A stretch of 64,000 nt of DNA from Helicobacteraceae bacterium (GTDB taxonomy: Bacteria > Campylobacterota > Campylobacteria > Campylobacterales > Sulfurimonadaceae). The notes beneath the pieces were generated by a model, which ran no database searches, was not told the DNA's origin, and saw nothing but the letters and a program-made list of their open reading frames with translations. Position 1 is the first letter of the stretch. Each line of letters begins with the position of its first letter. This document shows positions 46,284 to 55,388 of this stretch, one piece after another. A program made the position numbers and the translations under genes. The stretch covers positions 1 to 64,000 of the forward strand of contig WTBY01000024.1 of NCBI GenBank assembly GCA_013138865.1, in the 5' to 3' direction.

Positions 46284-47107
46284 TACTGAACTCTTTGTAT
46301 AAGTGCGCTTATTCCATTAACATCTAAAGAGTTTTCGAAAACTTTTTGCTCTATACGTTCGGGTCTATATAGTGCTCCATTGTAGAGTACGATCACAACA
46401 TCATCTCCAGCTTTTAAAAAGTTTTTCTCTCCAAACTCTGTGTAACGAGTAGCACCTATGCTTATTATAAACTCTTTAGGGCAATTGGCCTCTTTTAAAT
46501 ATTCGCTTATAGGCTCTAATGGTCCAACATCTACTTGAGTTTGAAACTGATTTATCATCCATGAAGTTAGTTTTTCATGAAAATAGCTGTATCCTACTAC
46601 TTCTGTATCTTCTCCATAAGGGATCACTTTGCCATCTCTGATCATAAAAGAAGCTATACGGTAAGTATCTAATACTCCGCCTTTACTAAAGCTATCTAGC
46701 TCTATTAGTTTAGATCCTAAACCTTTAGAGTTCTCTCCCCAATTCTTCTTGTGAGAGATCTTTTTTGCACCCTCTCGTCTGATCGAGCAGTCATTATATG
46801 GAGCTGCATATTTTGGTGTTATTTTAACTACTTTTTCATTCTCATACTCTACTTCACAAATAAGTCCAACTTCTGGTTCTGCTTGAACATTTGCTTCGTA
46901 TGATGGTAAGTTTATATACTTGTCTGAAAGAGGATAAACGCCTAGTTGTGTACTATTTGCCTCTAAATAAAAAGGAAACATTCCTTTAGGTCCATTCTCA
47001 TCTGCTACTTCTAGATCTTTAAAGTCTTCTAATTCACCTGCTTGTTCTAGGTGTAGCGCAAAGTTTCCCGCTATTCCAAAACCTGCGTAATTTTGATAAT
47101 TATTCAT
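46283..47107 (-). CDS. DUF5718-like protein, resembles fumarylacetoacetase fold
   Basis: 274 residues. The region AEPEVGLICEVEYENEKV and the tail KAGDDVVIVLYNG recall the FAH superfamily, and I recall such proteins as DUF5718 in Campylobacterota; this is from memory. No enzyme activity can be assigned. It overlaps the SUI1 gene by one base, so they form a small operon. Confidence 0.65.
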   Translation of the reverse strand: MNNYQNYAGFGIAGNFALHLEQAGELEDFKDLEVADENGPKGMFPFYLEANSTQLGVYPLSDKYINLPSYEANVQAEPEVGLICEVEYENEKVVKITPKYAAPYNDCSIRREGAKKISHKKNWGENSKGLGSKLIELDSFSKGGVLDTYRIASFMIRDGKVIPYGEDTEVVGYSYFHEKLTSWMINQFQTQVDVGPLEPISEYLKEANCPKEFIISIGATRYTEFGEKNFLKAGDDVVIVLYNGALYRPERIEQKVFENSLDVNGISALIQRVQ

Positions 47108-47198
47108 CTATTTACCTATCTGTTTAAATTAGTGTATTGTAACATATTCACGATTTTTCTTAATTCATATTGAGTATTTTCAACTCATCTGTCTAAAT

Positions 47199-47239
47199 AA
47201 AAAGCTTTTAAAAAGTTTTTAAAAAGTTTCTATTATAAT
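47199..47239 (+). promoter_or_regulatory. Promoter with three 11-bp AT repeats and TATAAT
   Basis: Three head-to-tail 11-mers, AAAAAGCTTTT, AAAAAGTTTTT and AAAAAGTTTCT (47199-47231), end 2 nt before TATAAT at 47234-47239. Periodic A/T tracts at about one helical turn are a known hallmark of vegetative promoters in Campylobacterota, replacing the -35 box. This promoter should drive the small lipoprotein, nadB and nhaD. Confidence 0.6.
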
Positions 47240-47245
47240 TGCTTT

Positions 47246-47356
47246 ATGAAAAAAATATTATTCAATTTACTCATAACCGCGGTAGTTACTTTAGGTTTCG
47301 CTGGTTGTGGACATAAAGCTCCTCCCAAATATGTAGAAAAGAGTGTTAATAAATAG
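47246..47356 (+). CDS. LptM-like micro-lipoprotein (36 aa)
   Basis: The short ORF encodes a basic start, a hydrophobic stretch and the lipobox GFAGC followed by GHKAPPKY. LptM/YifL proteins have the same plan (LAGCG-K-P...), and LptM assists assembly of the LPS translocon LptDE. Its TAG stop shares a G with the GTG start of nadB (TAGTG), implying coupled translation. Name is by similarity of pattern only. Confidence 0.65.
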   Translation: MKKILFNLLITAVVTLGFAGCGHKAPPKYVEKSVNK

Positions 47357-48798
47357 TGAGATATGATGTTCTAATTATTGGTGTTGGTGTTGCTGGACTA
47401 TATACTGCACTCAACATACCTAGAAATAAAAAAGTCCTTTTAATCAACAAGGGAAACCCTTGGGAGTGCAACACCTACTATGCACAAGGTGGCATAACAA
47501 CTACGGTTGATGAGAGTGACATAAAGCGTCATGTTAAAGATACTATTAGTGCTGGTGCTGGTCTTTGTGATATAGAAAATGTACAAATAATGAGTGATCA
47601 CTCACAAGAAGTTATTCAAGATCTAATAGATCGCGGTTTCGAGTTTGACAAAGGTAAAAATGGTGAACTCCTTTATACTAAAGAAGCAGCTCACTCAAAT
47701 GAACGTATTTTACATGCTGGCGGTGATGTAACGGGTCGTCATTTACATAAATTTTTATTTGAGCTGAATCCTCATCCACTGCTTTCAAACGCTACTGTAA
47801 TTGACTTAATAGTTGAAAATCGTGAGTGTAAAGGTGCAGTGATTGTACACAACAATGAACAAGAAACTATTCTTGCAGACTCAGTTGTGATCGCTAGTGG
47901 TGGACTAGGCTCACTCTATGAGTATCACACAAATGCAAGAAGCATAAGCGGTGAGCTTCATGGCATAGCAATCGAAAAAGGGATAAAGTTAGAGAGAATG
48001 GAGATGACTCAGTTTCATCCAACAGTTTATGTAGCTTCAAATAATGCACAAAAACTTCTTTTAACAGAAGCACTAAGAGGCGAAGGTGCGATCATAGAAG
48101 ATGAGAATAAGCATAGATTTCTTTTTGATTATGATGAACGTGGTGAGTTAGCTTCACGTGATATAGTCAGCCACGCTATTTATGACTACACTCAAAAGAC
48201 ATCTCTTAAAGTTTACCTCTCATTTGAAAAGTTTAGTGAACGTTATTTTAAAAAACGTTTTCCAAACATAGCGTTACAACTTGTTGACTTAGGTTTTGAT
48301 GTACCTTTCGATCGTGTTCCTATATCACCAGCTTTTCACTATAGTATAGGTGGTATTAAAACAGATAGTAGCGGTAAAATAGAAAATATATCTTCTTTAT
48401 ACGCAGTGGGAGAAGTAGCCTCAACAAGAGTACATGGTGCAAATAGATTAGCATCTAACTCTCTTTTAGAGGGTTTAGTATTTGCCGCTAGAGTTTCAAA
48501 AGAGCTAATGAGCAAAAAAAGTACAAAAAACTTTAAAATCTACGATATAAATAAGGAAATTTTAGTTTTAGATGATGATAAAGCTAAAAAAGACAAACTA
48601 CGTCGTATAATGTGGGACTTTGTCTCAATTGTTAGAACTAAAAATGGACTAACAAAAGCAAAAAATGAGATTGATCAAATGTTATCAAGTAAGTGTGGAA
48701 GACTTTTAAAGTTGCGACTTTTAACAGCTCAAACTGTTGTAGTCTCAGCACTTAATCGCTCAGAATCAGTTGGTGTGCATTTTATAAAAAAGGATTAA
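47356..48798 (+). CDS. nadB: L-aspartate oxidase
   Basis: 480-residue flavoprotein making iminoaspartate for NAD synthesis. FAD motif GVGVAGLYTAL near the N-terminus, AQGGITT, the catalytic region REGALRGEGA-like (TEALRGEGAIIEDE), and HGANRLASNSLLEGLVF near residue 365-380. The start is GTG at 47356, overlapping the upstream stop. C-terminal helical domain is somewhat shorter than in E. coli NadB. Confidence 0.95.
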   Translation: MRYDVLIIGVGVAGLYTALNIPRNKKVLLINKGNPWECNTYYAQGGITTTVDESDIKRHVKDTISAGAGLCDIENVQIMSDHSQEVIQDLIDRGFEFDKGKNGELLYTKEAAHSNERILHAGGDVTGRHLHKFLFELNPHPLLSNATVIDLIVENRECKGAVIVHNNEQETILADSVVIASGGLGSLYEYHTNARSISGELHGIAIEKGIKLERMEMTQFHPTVYVASNNAQKLLLTEALRGEGAIIEDENKHRFLFDYDERGELASRDIVSHAIYDYTQKTSLKVYLSFEKFSERYFKKRFPNIALQLVDLGFDVPFDRVPISPAFHYSIGGIKTDSSGKIENISSLYAVGEVASTRVHGANRLASNSLLEGLVFAARVSKELMSKKSTKNFKIYDINKEILVLDDDKAKKDKLRRIMWDFVSIVRTKNGLTKAKNEIDQMLSSKCGRLLKLRLLTAQTVVVSALNRSESVGVHFIKKD

Positions 48799-48799
48799 A

Positions 48800-50176
48800 A
48801 TGAGTAAATTACTTCTACTTTTAGTAGGTTTTACATTTGCATTTGCAAGTGGCGGTGGTAGTGCTGGATCAATTCCAGACATTACATTTACATGGGTCGG
48901 TTTTGCAGCACTTGTAATTTTTGCTATAGGGTACTATTTTGTAGCAGCTGAAGAAAAATATCATATAGACAAAGCCAAACCTGCCCTGTTCATGGGTACT
49001 TTCATGTTTATTCTGATCGCCGGTTACTACGCAATGCATGGTATGGATATGGATCTTGTTCACACTCAAGCACAACACCTTATTTTAGAGATTGCTGAAA
49101 TTTTCTTCTTCTTATTTGTTGCTATGACATATATTGAGACTATGATCCACATGAACATATTTGAAAAACTAAAATATAACTTAGTTTCAAAAGGTTATAC
49201 ATATAGACAACTATTTTGGTTAACAGGTTTTATAGCATTCTTTTTATCACCGATCGCAGATAACTTAACAACAGCACTGATTCTTTCAACTGTTTTAATT
49301 ACAATCGAGCGTAAAAATAAAGCGTTCTTGGTTCCAGGTGCAATCAACATCGTTGTTGCTGCAAATGCTGGTGGTGCATGGTCTCCTTTTGGTGATATTA
49401 CTACGCTTATGGCTTGGACTGCTGGTAAAGGTACATTTACTGACTTCTTGTTCTTATTCCCTGCTTCTGTGTTAGGTTATTTAGTAACTGCTTTCTTATT
49501 ATCTAAGTTTGTTCCTGACACTAAGCCTGACTTTGATATAGCTAGTGAAAAAGAACCTATTGTTTCGCATGGTGCTAATGTGGTTATTTTTCTTGGTGGT
49601 TTTACAATTTTTTCAGCTGTAATGAGTCACCAAGTTCTTCACCTACCAGCTATGTGGGGTATGATGTTTGGTCTATCTTTACTTAAACTTTACTCTTATT
49701 ACATCAAGAAAAAACACTCTGTTAAACTTGATATTTTTGAGTCAATGAGTAAAATTGAGAATAATACACTACTATTTTTCTTCGGTATTTTAGCAGCTGT
49801 TGGTGCACTATACTTTATAGGTTGGTTAGCTTTAGCTGCTGTTGTGTATGATCCATCAGTTCTTGGACCAACATGGTCAAATATAGGTGTTGGTTTCTTA
49901 AGTGCGATCGTAGATAACGTTCCTGTTATGTCAGCTGTACTTAAAGCTTCTCCAGAAATGGGACTTGATCAGTGGATGCTAGTTACTTTAACAGCTGGTG
50001 TTGGTGGTTCAATGATTAGTTTCGGATCAGCTGCTGGTGTTGGAGTTATGGGTAAATTACCTGGTATCTATACTTTTGGTGCTCATATGAAATATGCATG
50101 GACTATTGTTATAGGTTACTTTGTTTCATGTGTAGTTTGGTATGTTCAATACCAAATGCTAGGTATTGGTCACTAA
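48800..50176 (+). CDS. nhaD: NhaD-type Na+/H+ antiporter
   Basis: 458 residues with a signal-like first helix and about a dozen membrane helices. Conserved NhaD segments are FFLSPIADNLTTALILS, NAGGAWSPFGDITTLM and SAIVDNVPVMSAVLKA, the last with GVGGSMISFGSAAGVGVMG. It exports sodium in exchange for protons, fitting a marine or saline habitat. It starts one base after nadB. Confidence 0.94.
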   Translation: MSKLLLLLVGFTFAFASGGGSAGSIPDITFTWVGFAALVIFAIGYYFVAAEEKYHIDKAKPALFMGTFMFILIAGYYAMHGMDMDLVHTQAQHLILEIAEIFFFLFVAMTYIETMIHMNIFEKLKYNLVSKGYTYRQLFWLTGFIAFFLSPIADNLTTALILSTVLITIERKNKAFLVPGAINIVVAANAGGAWSPFGDITTLMAWTAGKGTFTDFLFLFPASVLGYLVTAFLLSKFVPDTKPDFDIASEKEPIVSHGANVVIFLGGFTIFSAVMSHQVLHLPAMWGMMFGLSLLKLYSYYIKKKHSVKLDIFESMSKIENNTLLFFFGILAAVGALYFIGWLALAAVVYDPSVLGPTWSNIGVGFLSAIVDNVPVMSAVLKASPEMGLDQWMLVTLTAGVGGSMISFGSAAGVGVMGKLPGIYTFGAHMKYAWTIVIGYFVSCVVWYVQYQMLGIGH

Positions 50177-50185
50177 CTCTCTAAC

Positions 50186-50206
50186 TAGTAGGGTCTTGCC
50201 CTACTA
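50186..50206 (+). terminator. Hairpin after nhaD
   Basis: TAGTAGGG, loop TCTTG, CCCTACTA: a perfect 8-bp stem 9 nt after the nhaD stop, followed by a T-rich stretch (ATTTATTCACTTTTATTTT). Probable Rho-independent terminator with an imperfect U tail. Confidence 0.65.
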
Positions 50207-50269
50207 ACATTTATTCACTTTTATTTTATAATTTCACCTTCTTATTTCAATCAAAAAGGCAAAATCTAA

Positions 50270-51424
50270 ATGATAGAAAAAATTTTACAATCAATAGATA
50301 ATATTACAGTAATCTACGAGACAACAGATACGCTAAAAAAAGATGATAAAAAATTATTTGATAGTTTTACTAAGTTTAACGATCCAGAACTTGTAGGATC
50401 TGAGAATATCTCTAACTTTGAAGAGATATTACAAGTGTTAGCTAGACCCCTTCATTTTGAAAACCTTTTTTGGTTTAAAGAAGTAATAATTTTTTTATGT
50501 AACCCACTAAAACTTAACAGCTTAGTCAATATGAACATAGAACATAAAAAGAGAGTACAGAGTAAACTTTTAGAACTCTGTGTAAAAATGAATGATGTTT
50601 ATGATGTAAAAATCAAGGAACCTAATGGTTGGTGGCATGATGAAGCAGGTTTAATTAGAAGTGGACTTAACAAAGCGAAACTCTCTGTAGAGAGTATGAT
50701 TAACAAGTATGTATTGCATATTCCACATGCTGGACTTAAAATACCTAAAGAGTATATCGATGATTATTTTTTAACTCCTAAAGAGCTACAACATAATGTA
50801 GAGCAATATGCAGACAACAAGTCTCACAAACTCTATGGAGAACTTGTTGAAAAATACGATAGTGTGATCAATCCTTACTCAAGACTATTTATGGATCCTG
50901 AAAGATTTTTTGATGATGAGAATGAGTCTATGCAACTCAAACATGCATTAGGGTGGTTTTATGAAAATGCCATCTTAGAGAAAAAACCACTTCGCTCAAC
51001 AAAGAATAAAGATAAAATAGCAAGGTACTACCACGAACACCACAAAAAGCTTTTAGACCTAGTTGAGGAAAAATTAGAGGAATTTGGAGAGTGTGTGATC
51101 ATAGATTGTCATACATTCTCAAATGAGCGATACTGGTTTCATGACAAAGAAGTTGAACTGCCTAATGTCTGCATAGGTTTTGATGAGTTTCACAAAGATA
51201 AAGAGCTAGTATCAGCTTTAATAAAAAAGTTTTCAGATGAGGCTCTTTCTATAAACACTCCTTATGCGGGTTCTATAGTACCAAATAAATTTTATTTAAA
51301 AGACAAAAGAGTAAAATCGGTAATGATAGAAATTAACAAAAAACTCTATTTAGAAGATGACAATGTAACAGTTAAAAATCAATTTATACCGTATAGATCT
51401 TATTTAGGACAATTAATTACTTAA
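50270..51424 (+). CDS. N-formylglutamate amidohydrolase-family protein with extra N-terminal domain
   Basis: 384 residues. From about residue 143 the sequence follows the FGase fold: VLHIPHAGLKIPKEY, VINPYSRLFMDPERF, and VIIDCHTFSNE with the likely metal ligands. The first 140 residues form a separate helical domain that I do not recognise. No histidine-degradation genes are nearby, so the substrate may be another N-formyl or amide compound. Confidence 0.8.
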   Translation: MIEKILQSIDNITVIYETTDTLKKDDKKLFDSFTKFNDPELVGSENISNFEEILQVLARPLHFENLFWFKEVIIFLCNPLKLNSLVNMNIEHKKRVQSKLLELCVKMNDVYDVKIKEPNGWWHDEAGLIRSGLNKAKLSVESMINKYVLHIPHAGLKIPKEYIDDYFLTPKELQHNVEQYADNKSHKLYGELVEKYDSVINPYSRLFMDPERFFDDENESMQLKHALGWFYENAILEKKPLRSTKNKDKIARYYHEHHKKLLDLVEEKLEEFGECVIIDCHTFSNERYWFHDKEVELPNVCIGFDEFHKDKELVSALIKKFSDEALSINTPYAGSIVPNKFYLKDKRVKSVMIEINKKLYLEDDNVTVKNQFIPYRSYLGQLIT

Positions 51425-51476
51425 AACTAAAGAGTTATTTTAGTATACTCCATATTATTTTTAAAAGGTTGCTCAG

Positions 51477-53015
51477 TTGAAAGAAGTAAATATTTTAGTA
51501 CTAGATTTTGGATCACAATATACACAGTTAATAGCTCGTCGTCTTAGAGAAGCAGGAGTTTATGCTGAGATCGTTCCTTTTCACGACTCGTTAGAAAATA
51601 TTAAAGCAAGAAACCCTAAGGGTATCATCTTAAGTGGCGGACCTGCTTCTGTATATGCTGATGATGCTTATAAAATTGACAAAGAGATCTTTGAGTTAGG
51701 TATTCCAATACTTGGTATCTGTTACGGTATGCAGACTATTGCTCACTATTTAGGAGGAAGTGTAATTCCTGCTGATCACCACGAGTATGGAAAAGCTAAA
51801 CTTCATGTTTTAGATAATGATACTCCCATTTTCAAAGATATTACAGATAATGAAATAGTATGGATGAGCCACGGCGATCGTGTTGAGAGCTTACCAACTG
51901 GTTTTAAAGTTATAGGCGATAGTGAAAACTCTCCATACGCTGCGATCGCAAATGAAGATAAACAAATTTACGCTTTTCAGTTTCATCCTGAAGTTGTTCA
52001 CTCAGTTGAGGGTGCAATTTTACTTAAAAACTTTGCTAAATATATCTGTAAATGTGAATCAACTTGGAATATGGGTAACTTTGCAAAAGAGCAGATCGAA
52101 AAAATAAAAAAACAAGTAGGGGACAAAAAAGTTCTTTGTGGTGTAAGTGGTGGAGTTGATAGCTCTGTTGTTGCAACACTTCTACATGAAGCAATAGGTG
52201 AAAATCTAGTTCCAGTTTTTGTAAACAATGGACTTTTACGTGGTAATGAAGTAGAAGATGTTCAAAATATGTTCAAACAGCACCATATAGACCTTATAAC
52301 AGTAGATGCATCTGAGCAGTTTTTAACTAGACTTAAAGGTGTTAGTGATCCTGAGACTAAACGTAAGATCATAGGTGAAGTATTTATAGAAGTCTTCGAT
52401 CAAGAAGCTAAGAAACATAATGGTATAGCATTTTTGGCACAAGGTACACTTTATACTGATGTGATCGAGTCTATCTCTGTTAATGGTCCATCTAAACTTA
52501 TTAAGTCACACCATAATGTTGGTGGACTTCCTGATTGGATGACATTTGAGTTAATTGAGCCACTTCGTGAAATTTTTAAAGACGAGGTTCGTAAACTTGG
52601 TCTTGAACTAGGTCTTCCTGCTAACATGATCGGACGTCACCCATTCCCTGGTCCAGGACTTGCGATCAGAATTATGGGCGATGTAAATCAAGATGACTTA
52701 GAGATCCTTCGTAAAGCTGACACTATCATGTTAGATGAGCTTAGAGCTACGGGTTGGTATGACAAAACATGGCAAGCATTTACAGTTTTACTAAATGTAA
52801 AAAGTGTTGGTGTTATGGGTGATAACCGTACTTATGACAACACTGCTTGTATTCGTATCGTCAATGCAGTTGATGGTATGACTGCAACATTTGCTCATAT
52901 TCCTCACGATATTTTAGAGGGAATGAGTAGAAGGATCATAAACGAAGTTGATGGAATAAATAGAGTAGTTTATGACATCAGTTCAAAACCACCAGCTACG
53001 ATCGAGTGGGAATAA
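51477..53015 (+). CDS. guaA: GMP synthase (glutamine-hydrolysing)
   Basis: 512 residues: a class I glutamine amidotransferase domain with the nucleophile in GICYGMQ and the triad His in FHPEVVHS, then an ATP-PPase domain with the P-loop-like [10 protein letters not shown], and the dimerisation domain with [13 protein letters not shown]. It converts XMP to GMP. Start is TTG at 51477; AAAAGG at 51463-51468 gives proper spacing and no ATG is better placed. Confidence 0.97.
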   Translation: MKEVNILVLDFGSQYTQLIARRLREAGVYAEIVPFHDSLENIKARNPKGIILSGGPASVYADDAYKIDKEIFELGIPILGICYGMQTIAHYLGGSVIPADHHEYGKAKLHVLDNDTPIFKDITDNEIVWMSHGDRVESLPTGFKVIGDSENSPYAAIANEDKQIYAFQFHPEVVHSVEGAILLKNFAKYICKCESTWNMGNFAKEQIEKIKKQVGDKKVLCGVSGGVDSSVVATLLHEAIGENLVPVFVNNGLLRGNEVEDVQNMFKQHHIDLITVDASEQFLTRLKGVSDPETKRKIIGEVFIEVFDQEAKKHNGIAFLAQGTLYTDVIESISVNGPSKLIKSHHNVGGLPDWMTFELIEPLREIFKDEVRKLGLELGLPANMIGRHPFPGPGLAIRIMGDVNQDDLEILRKADTIMLDELRATGWYDKTWQAFTVLLNVKSVGVMGDNRTYDNTACIRIVNAVDGMTATFAHIPHDILEGMSRRIINEVDGINRVVYDISSKPPATIEWE

Positions 53016-53036
53016 GGTCTTTTAGATCTTATTTAC

Positions 53037-53645
53037 ATGAGAAAAATATATCTCTTTTCTAAAACTCCTACTAAACATAGGGATGTAACTCATATACCTA
53101 TTATAAAAACTCTTTTTTTAAAACCGGAAATTGACTTTTCTAAATATAGCTATTTAGTAGTAACATCTAAACAGAGTGTTAACGCACTTTTAAAAACTTA
53201 CGATCACAAAAGCACTCCACTTATATGTATTTCTAAAGAGACAGCTTCTCACGCAATTAAGCATGACTTTAGTGTCGAGCGTATAGGTTTTGGGTATGGA
53301 GATAATTTACAAGAGATACTACAAGAGAACTACAGCGATCAAACCCTACTCTATTTACGACCTGAAGTAATAGCATCAAACTTTGCATCTGAATTAGGAA
53401 TAGATGAAGCTATAGTTTACCATACAGTTTGCAATACTCAAGAAAACTTAACTATAGAAGAGAACGCTATTTTAGCATTTTCTTCACCATCAAGTGTGGA
53501 GTGTTTTTTACAAACACATGAGTTTAAAAAAAGCCATACTATTGCTGTGATCGGAACTACAACTCAAAAAGCTGTTAAAGCCAAAGTGTTAGTAGCTAAC
53601 GAACCAACTGTTGAGTCCCTTATGACACTTTGTAAAAATATATAA
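53037..53645 (+). CDS. hemD: Uroporphyrinogen-III synthase
   Basis: 202 residues; catalyses ring closure of hydroxymethylbilane in haem and sirohaem synthesis. The family is weakly conserved; seen here are VTSKQSVNALL, YLRPEVIAS, AFSSPSSVECFL and the C-terminal IAVIGTTTQKAVK. It follows guaA by about 20 nt and converges with the exonuclease gene. Confidence 0.88.
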   Translation: MRKIYLFSKTPTKHRDVTHIPIIKTLFLKPEIDFSKYSYLVVTSKQSVNALLKTYDHKSTPLICISKETASHAIKHDFSVERIGFGYGDNLQEILQENYSDQTLLYLRPEVIASNFASELGIDEAIVYHTVCNTQENLTIEENAILAFSSPSSVECFLQTHEFKKSHTIAVIGTTTQKAVKAKVLVANEPTVESLMTLCKNI

Positions 53646-53649
53646 AATA

Positions 53650-54360
53650 CTATCTAGTTAAAAAATACTCTACACTATAACGTAAGTCCTCATCTAAGTC
53701 ACTCATATTTTTAAGCAACCACTCTAAATAAGCTCGATCGCCTGTTGCTACTTCTTCTATATACTTTCCGTTATGTTTACCAAAGTTAAACTTTTGAATT
53801 AACACCTGTTTAAATGTTAAGTTCTCTAATTCTTCACTGGTTGAGTCCTCAAGCAGGTAGTCATAAAGAAGATTAACGTGCATCGCGTCACTAATCGCAC
53901 TATGAGCCTCTATTTTAATATTTAACTCTTTAGCTAGTGCTACCTCTTGTTTATAAAGCTTTAACTCATAACGCAAGTACTGCAAGGAGTATCGCTCACA
54001 CTCTTGTATAAGGTGTTTAGAACAGCGAAGAGTGTCAACAATGACTCCACTCCATTTAAATCCCTCACGTCTTAGCATCTCAAGATCAAAGTTGCTATTA
54101 TGTGCGATCAGAGTATTCTCTTTTTTATTGTACTTGTTCAAAAGTACAAGTGCATGAGAGTCGTTAAAAACTTTCTTCTCTTTTAACATCTCATTAGTTA
54201 TATGGTTAATAGAGGAAGCTTCAACAGTCACTTTTTTTTGTGGTTTTATTAGTTCACTAAAGCCAATGAACTCATTTTCATCGATCGCAATAATACCAAT
54301 AGAACAGAGCCTATCTTTCTCTTCTAAGCCAGTAGTTTCAAGATCTAAAAATATTAGCAC
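53650..54360 (-). CDS. DnaQ-type 3'-5' exonuclease
   Basis: 236 residues of the DEDDh family. ExoI motif is FLDLETTGLEE, ExoII HNSNFDLEML, ExoIII H-AISDAMH. The C-terminal 45 residues (FGKHNGKYIEEVATGDRAYLEWLLKN) form the short quorum of DUF3820-like sequence often fused to such nucleases. Acts in DNA repair or RNA trimming; the DNA polymerase epsilon subunit is a less likely reading. It overlaps the membrane-protein gene by 7 nt. Confidence 0.88.
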   Translation of the reverse strand: MLIFLDLETTGLEEKDRLCSIGIIAIDENEFIGFSELIKPQKKVTVEASSINHITNEMLKEKKVFNDSHALVLLNKYNKKENTLIAHNSNFDLEMLRREGFKWSGVIVDTLRCSKHLIQECERYSLQYLRYELKLYKQEVALAKELNIKIEAHSAISDAMHVNLLYDYLLEDSTSEELENLTFKQVLIQKFNFGKHNGKYIEEVATGDRAYLEWLLKNMSDLDEDLRYSVEYFLTR

Positions 54361-54890
54361 TCTATCAACTTCACTCTACGACAACGAAAAGGCATAACTG
54401 CGATCAAAACAAAAACTGCGATCATAATAAACACATATAAGTAATAAATGTTAAACCAAAAAAGTGGCGACTTAGGTGATAGCATGAATGACAATATCAT
54501 TCCTAATAAAACTTCTAAAGTAACTAACCAAATAATACCAAAAAGCATTTTACGCCATACTACTAGTGCATCATCAAGGGTAACATCAAGAATTTTTTCA
54601 CTTCGATCACAATTGTACAGTTCATACATATAGCCATTAGCTTTTCTATAAAAAAGAGTTCTAGTAGCCATAAACATTGAGACTAAAAAAGAGACTCCCC
54701 AGGTAAAAGGAAAATAAAATATAGCTAATTCTAAAAGTACTTTTTGAACATCTGCATCAAGTGCGATCGCACCTTTTAAAAAGTAAGTGATTGCTGTAAT
54801 TACAACAGCTAAAACTGCTCCCCATAGAAGAGAATAAACAGTAACATAAGCAACGAAATGAAACCAAAGTCTAAGAAAAAAAGTAAACAT
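54354..54890 (-). CDS. Four-helix membrane protein of unknown function
   Basis: 178 residues with four predicted membrane helices (about 10-38, 48-72, 112-135, 147-170) and a cytoplasmic loop between the second and third. No family recognised. It directly follows the 140-aa gene and runs into the exonuclease gene, forming a three-gene minus-strand operon. Confidence 0.65.
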   Translation of the reverse strand: MFTFFLRLWFHFVAYVTVYSLLWGAVLAVVITAITYFLKGAIALDADVQKVLLELAIFYFPFTWGVSFLVSMFMATRTLFYRKANGYMYELYNCDRSEKILDVTLDDALVVWRKMLFGIIWLVTLEVLLGMILSFMLSPKSPLFWFNIYYLYVFIMIAVFVLIAVMPFRCRRVKLIEC

Positions 54891-55313
54891 TTAAGTTTTT
54901 AACTTTCTCAAAACACCATTGTAGTGTTCAAGTGTCATAAAACTCTTCTCAAATCTCCACCTTATTACAAAGGCAAGTATTTGAGATTTTAACTCTTCTT
55001 CAACTTTTTCAGCTCTTCCAAAATAGCGAAGAGATATATTTTTACTCTTTACTTTTGCTTCTTTATCGTACTTAATAGCTATTAGTTGTGCGTACTTTCC
55101 CTCTTTAACTTCACCAAAATTTTCATTTGCCAAAGATATAGCAGAGAGGTTAATAGCTTTGAACTCAAATAGATCACTAAAGTCTGTTACTTTTTGATCA
55201 AGCTCTAACATATAAAAAAGTATTTCTAGATCTTCTAAGTTCTCTTTACGTGTACGTTCATAACTTGTAATATTTGTAGTAAGATTTTTTAGTCTATCAA
55301 GTGCTGAGGACAT
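54891..55313 (-). CDS. Soluble protein of unknown function (140 aa)
   Basis: A charged mixed alpha/beta protein (SERTRKENLEDLEILFYMLELDQKV...), no signal peptide, no recognised domain. First gene of the small operon with the membrane protein and exonuclease; divergent from murA with a 75-nt gap. Confidence 0.6.
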   Translation of the reverse strand: MSSALDRLKNLTTNITSYERTRKENLEDLEILFYMLELDQKVTDFSDLFEFKAINLSAISLANENFGEVKEGKYAQLIAIKYDKEAKVKSKNISLRYFGRAEKVEEELKSQILAFVIRWRFEKSFMTLEHYNGVLRKLKT

Positions 55314-55388
55314 AAATATTCACCTATTTTAATTATTAGTGCTATTATACCGATTTTATAAATAATAATTAACTATAAAGATAACATT

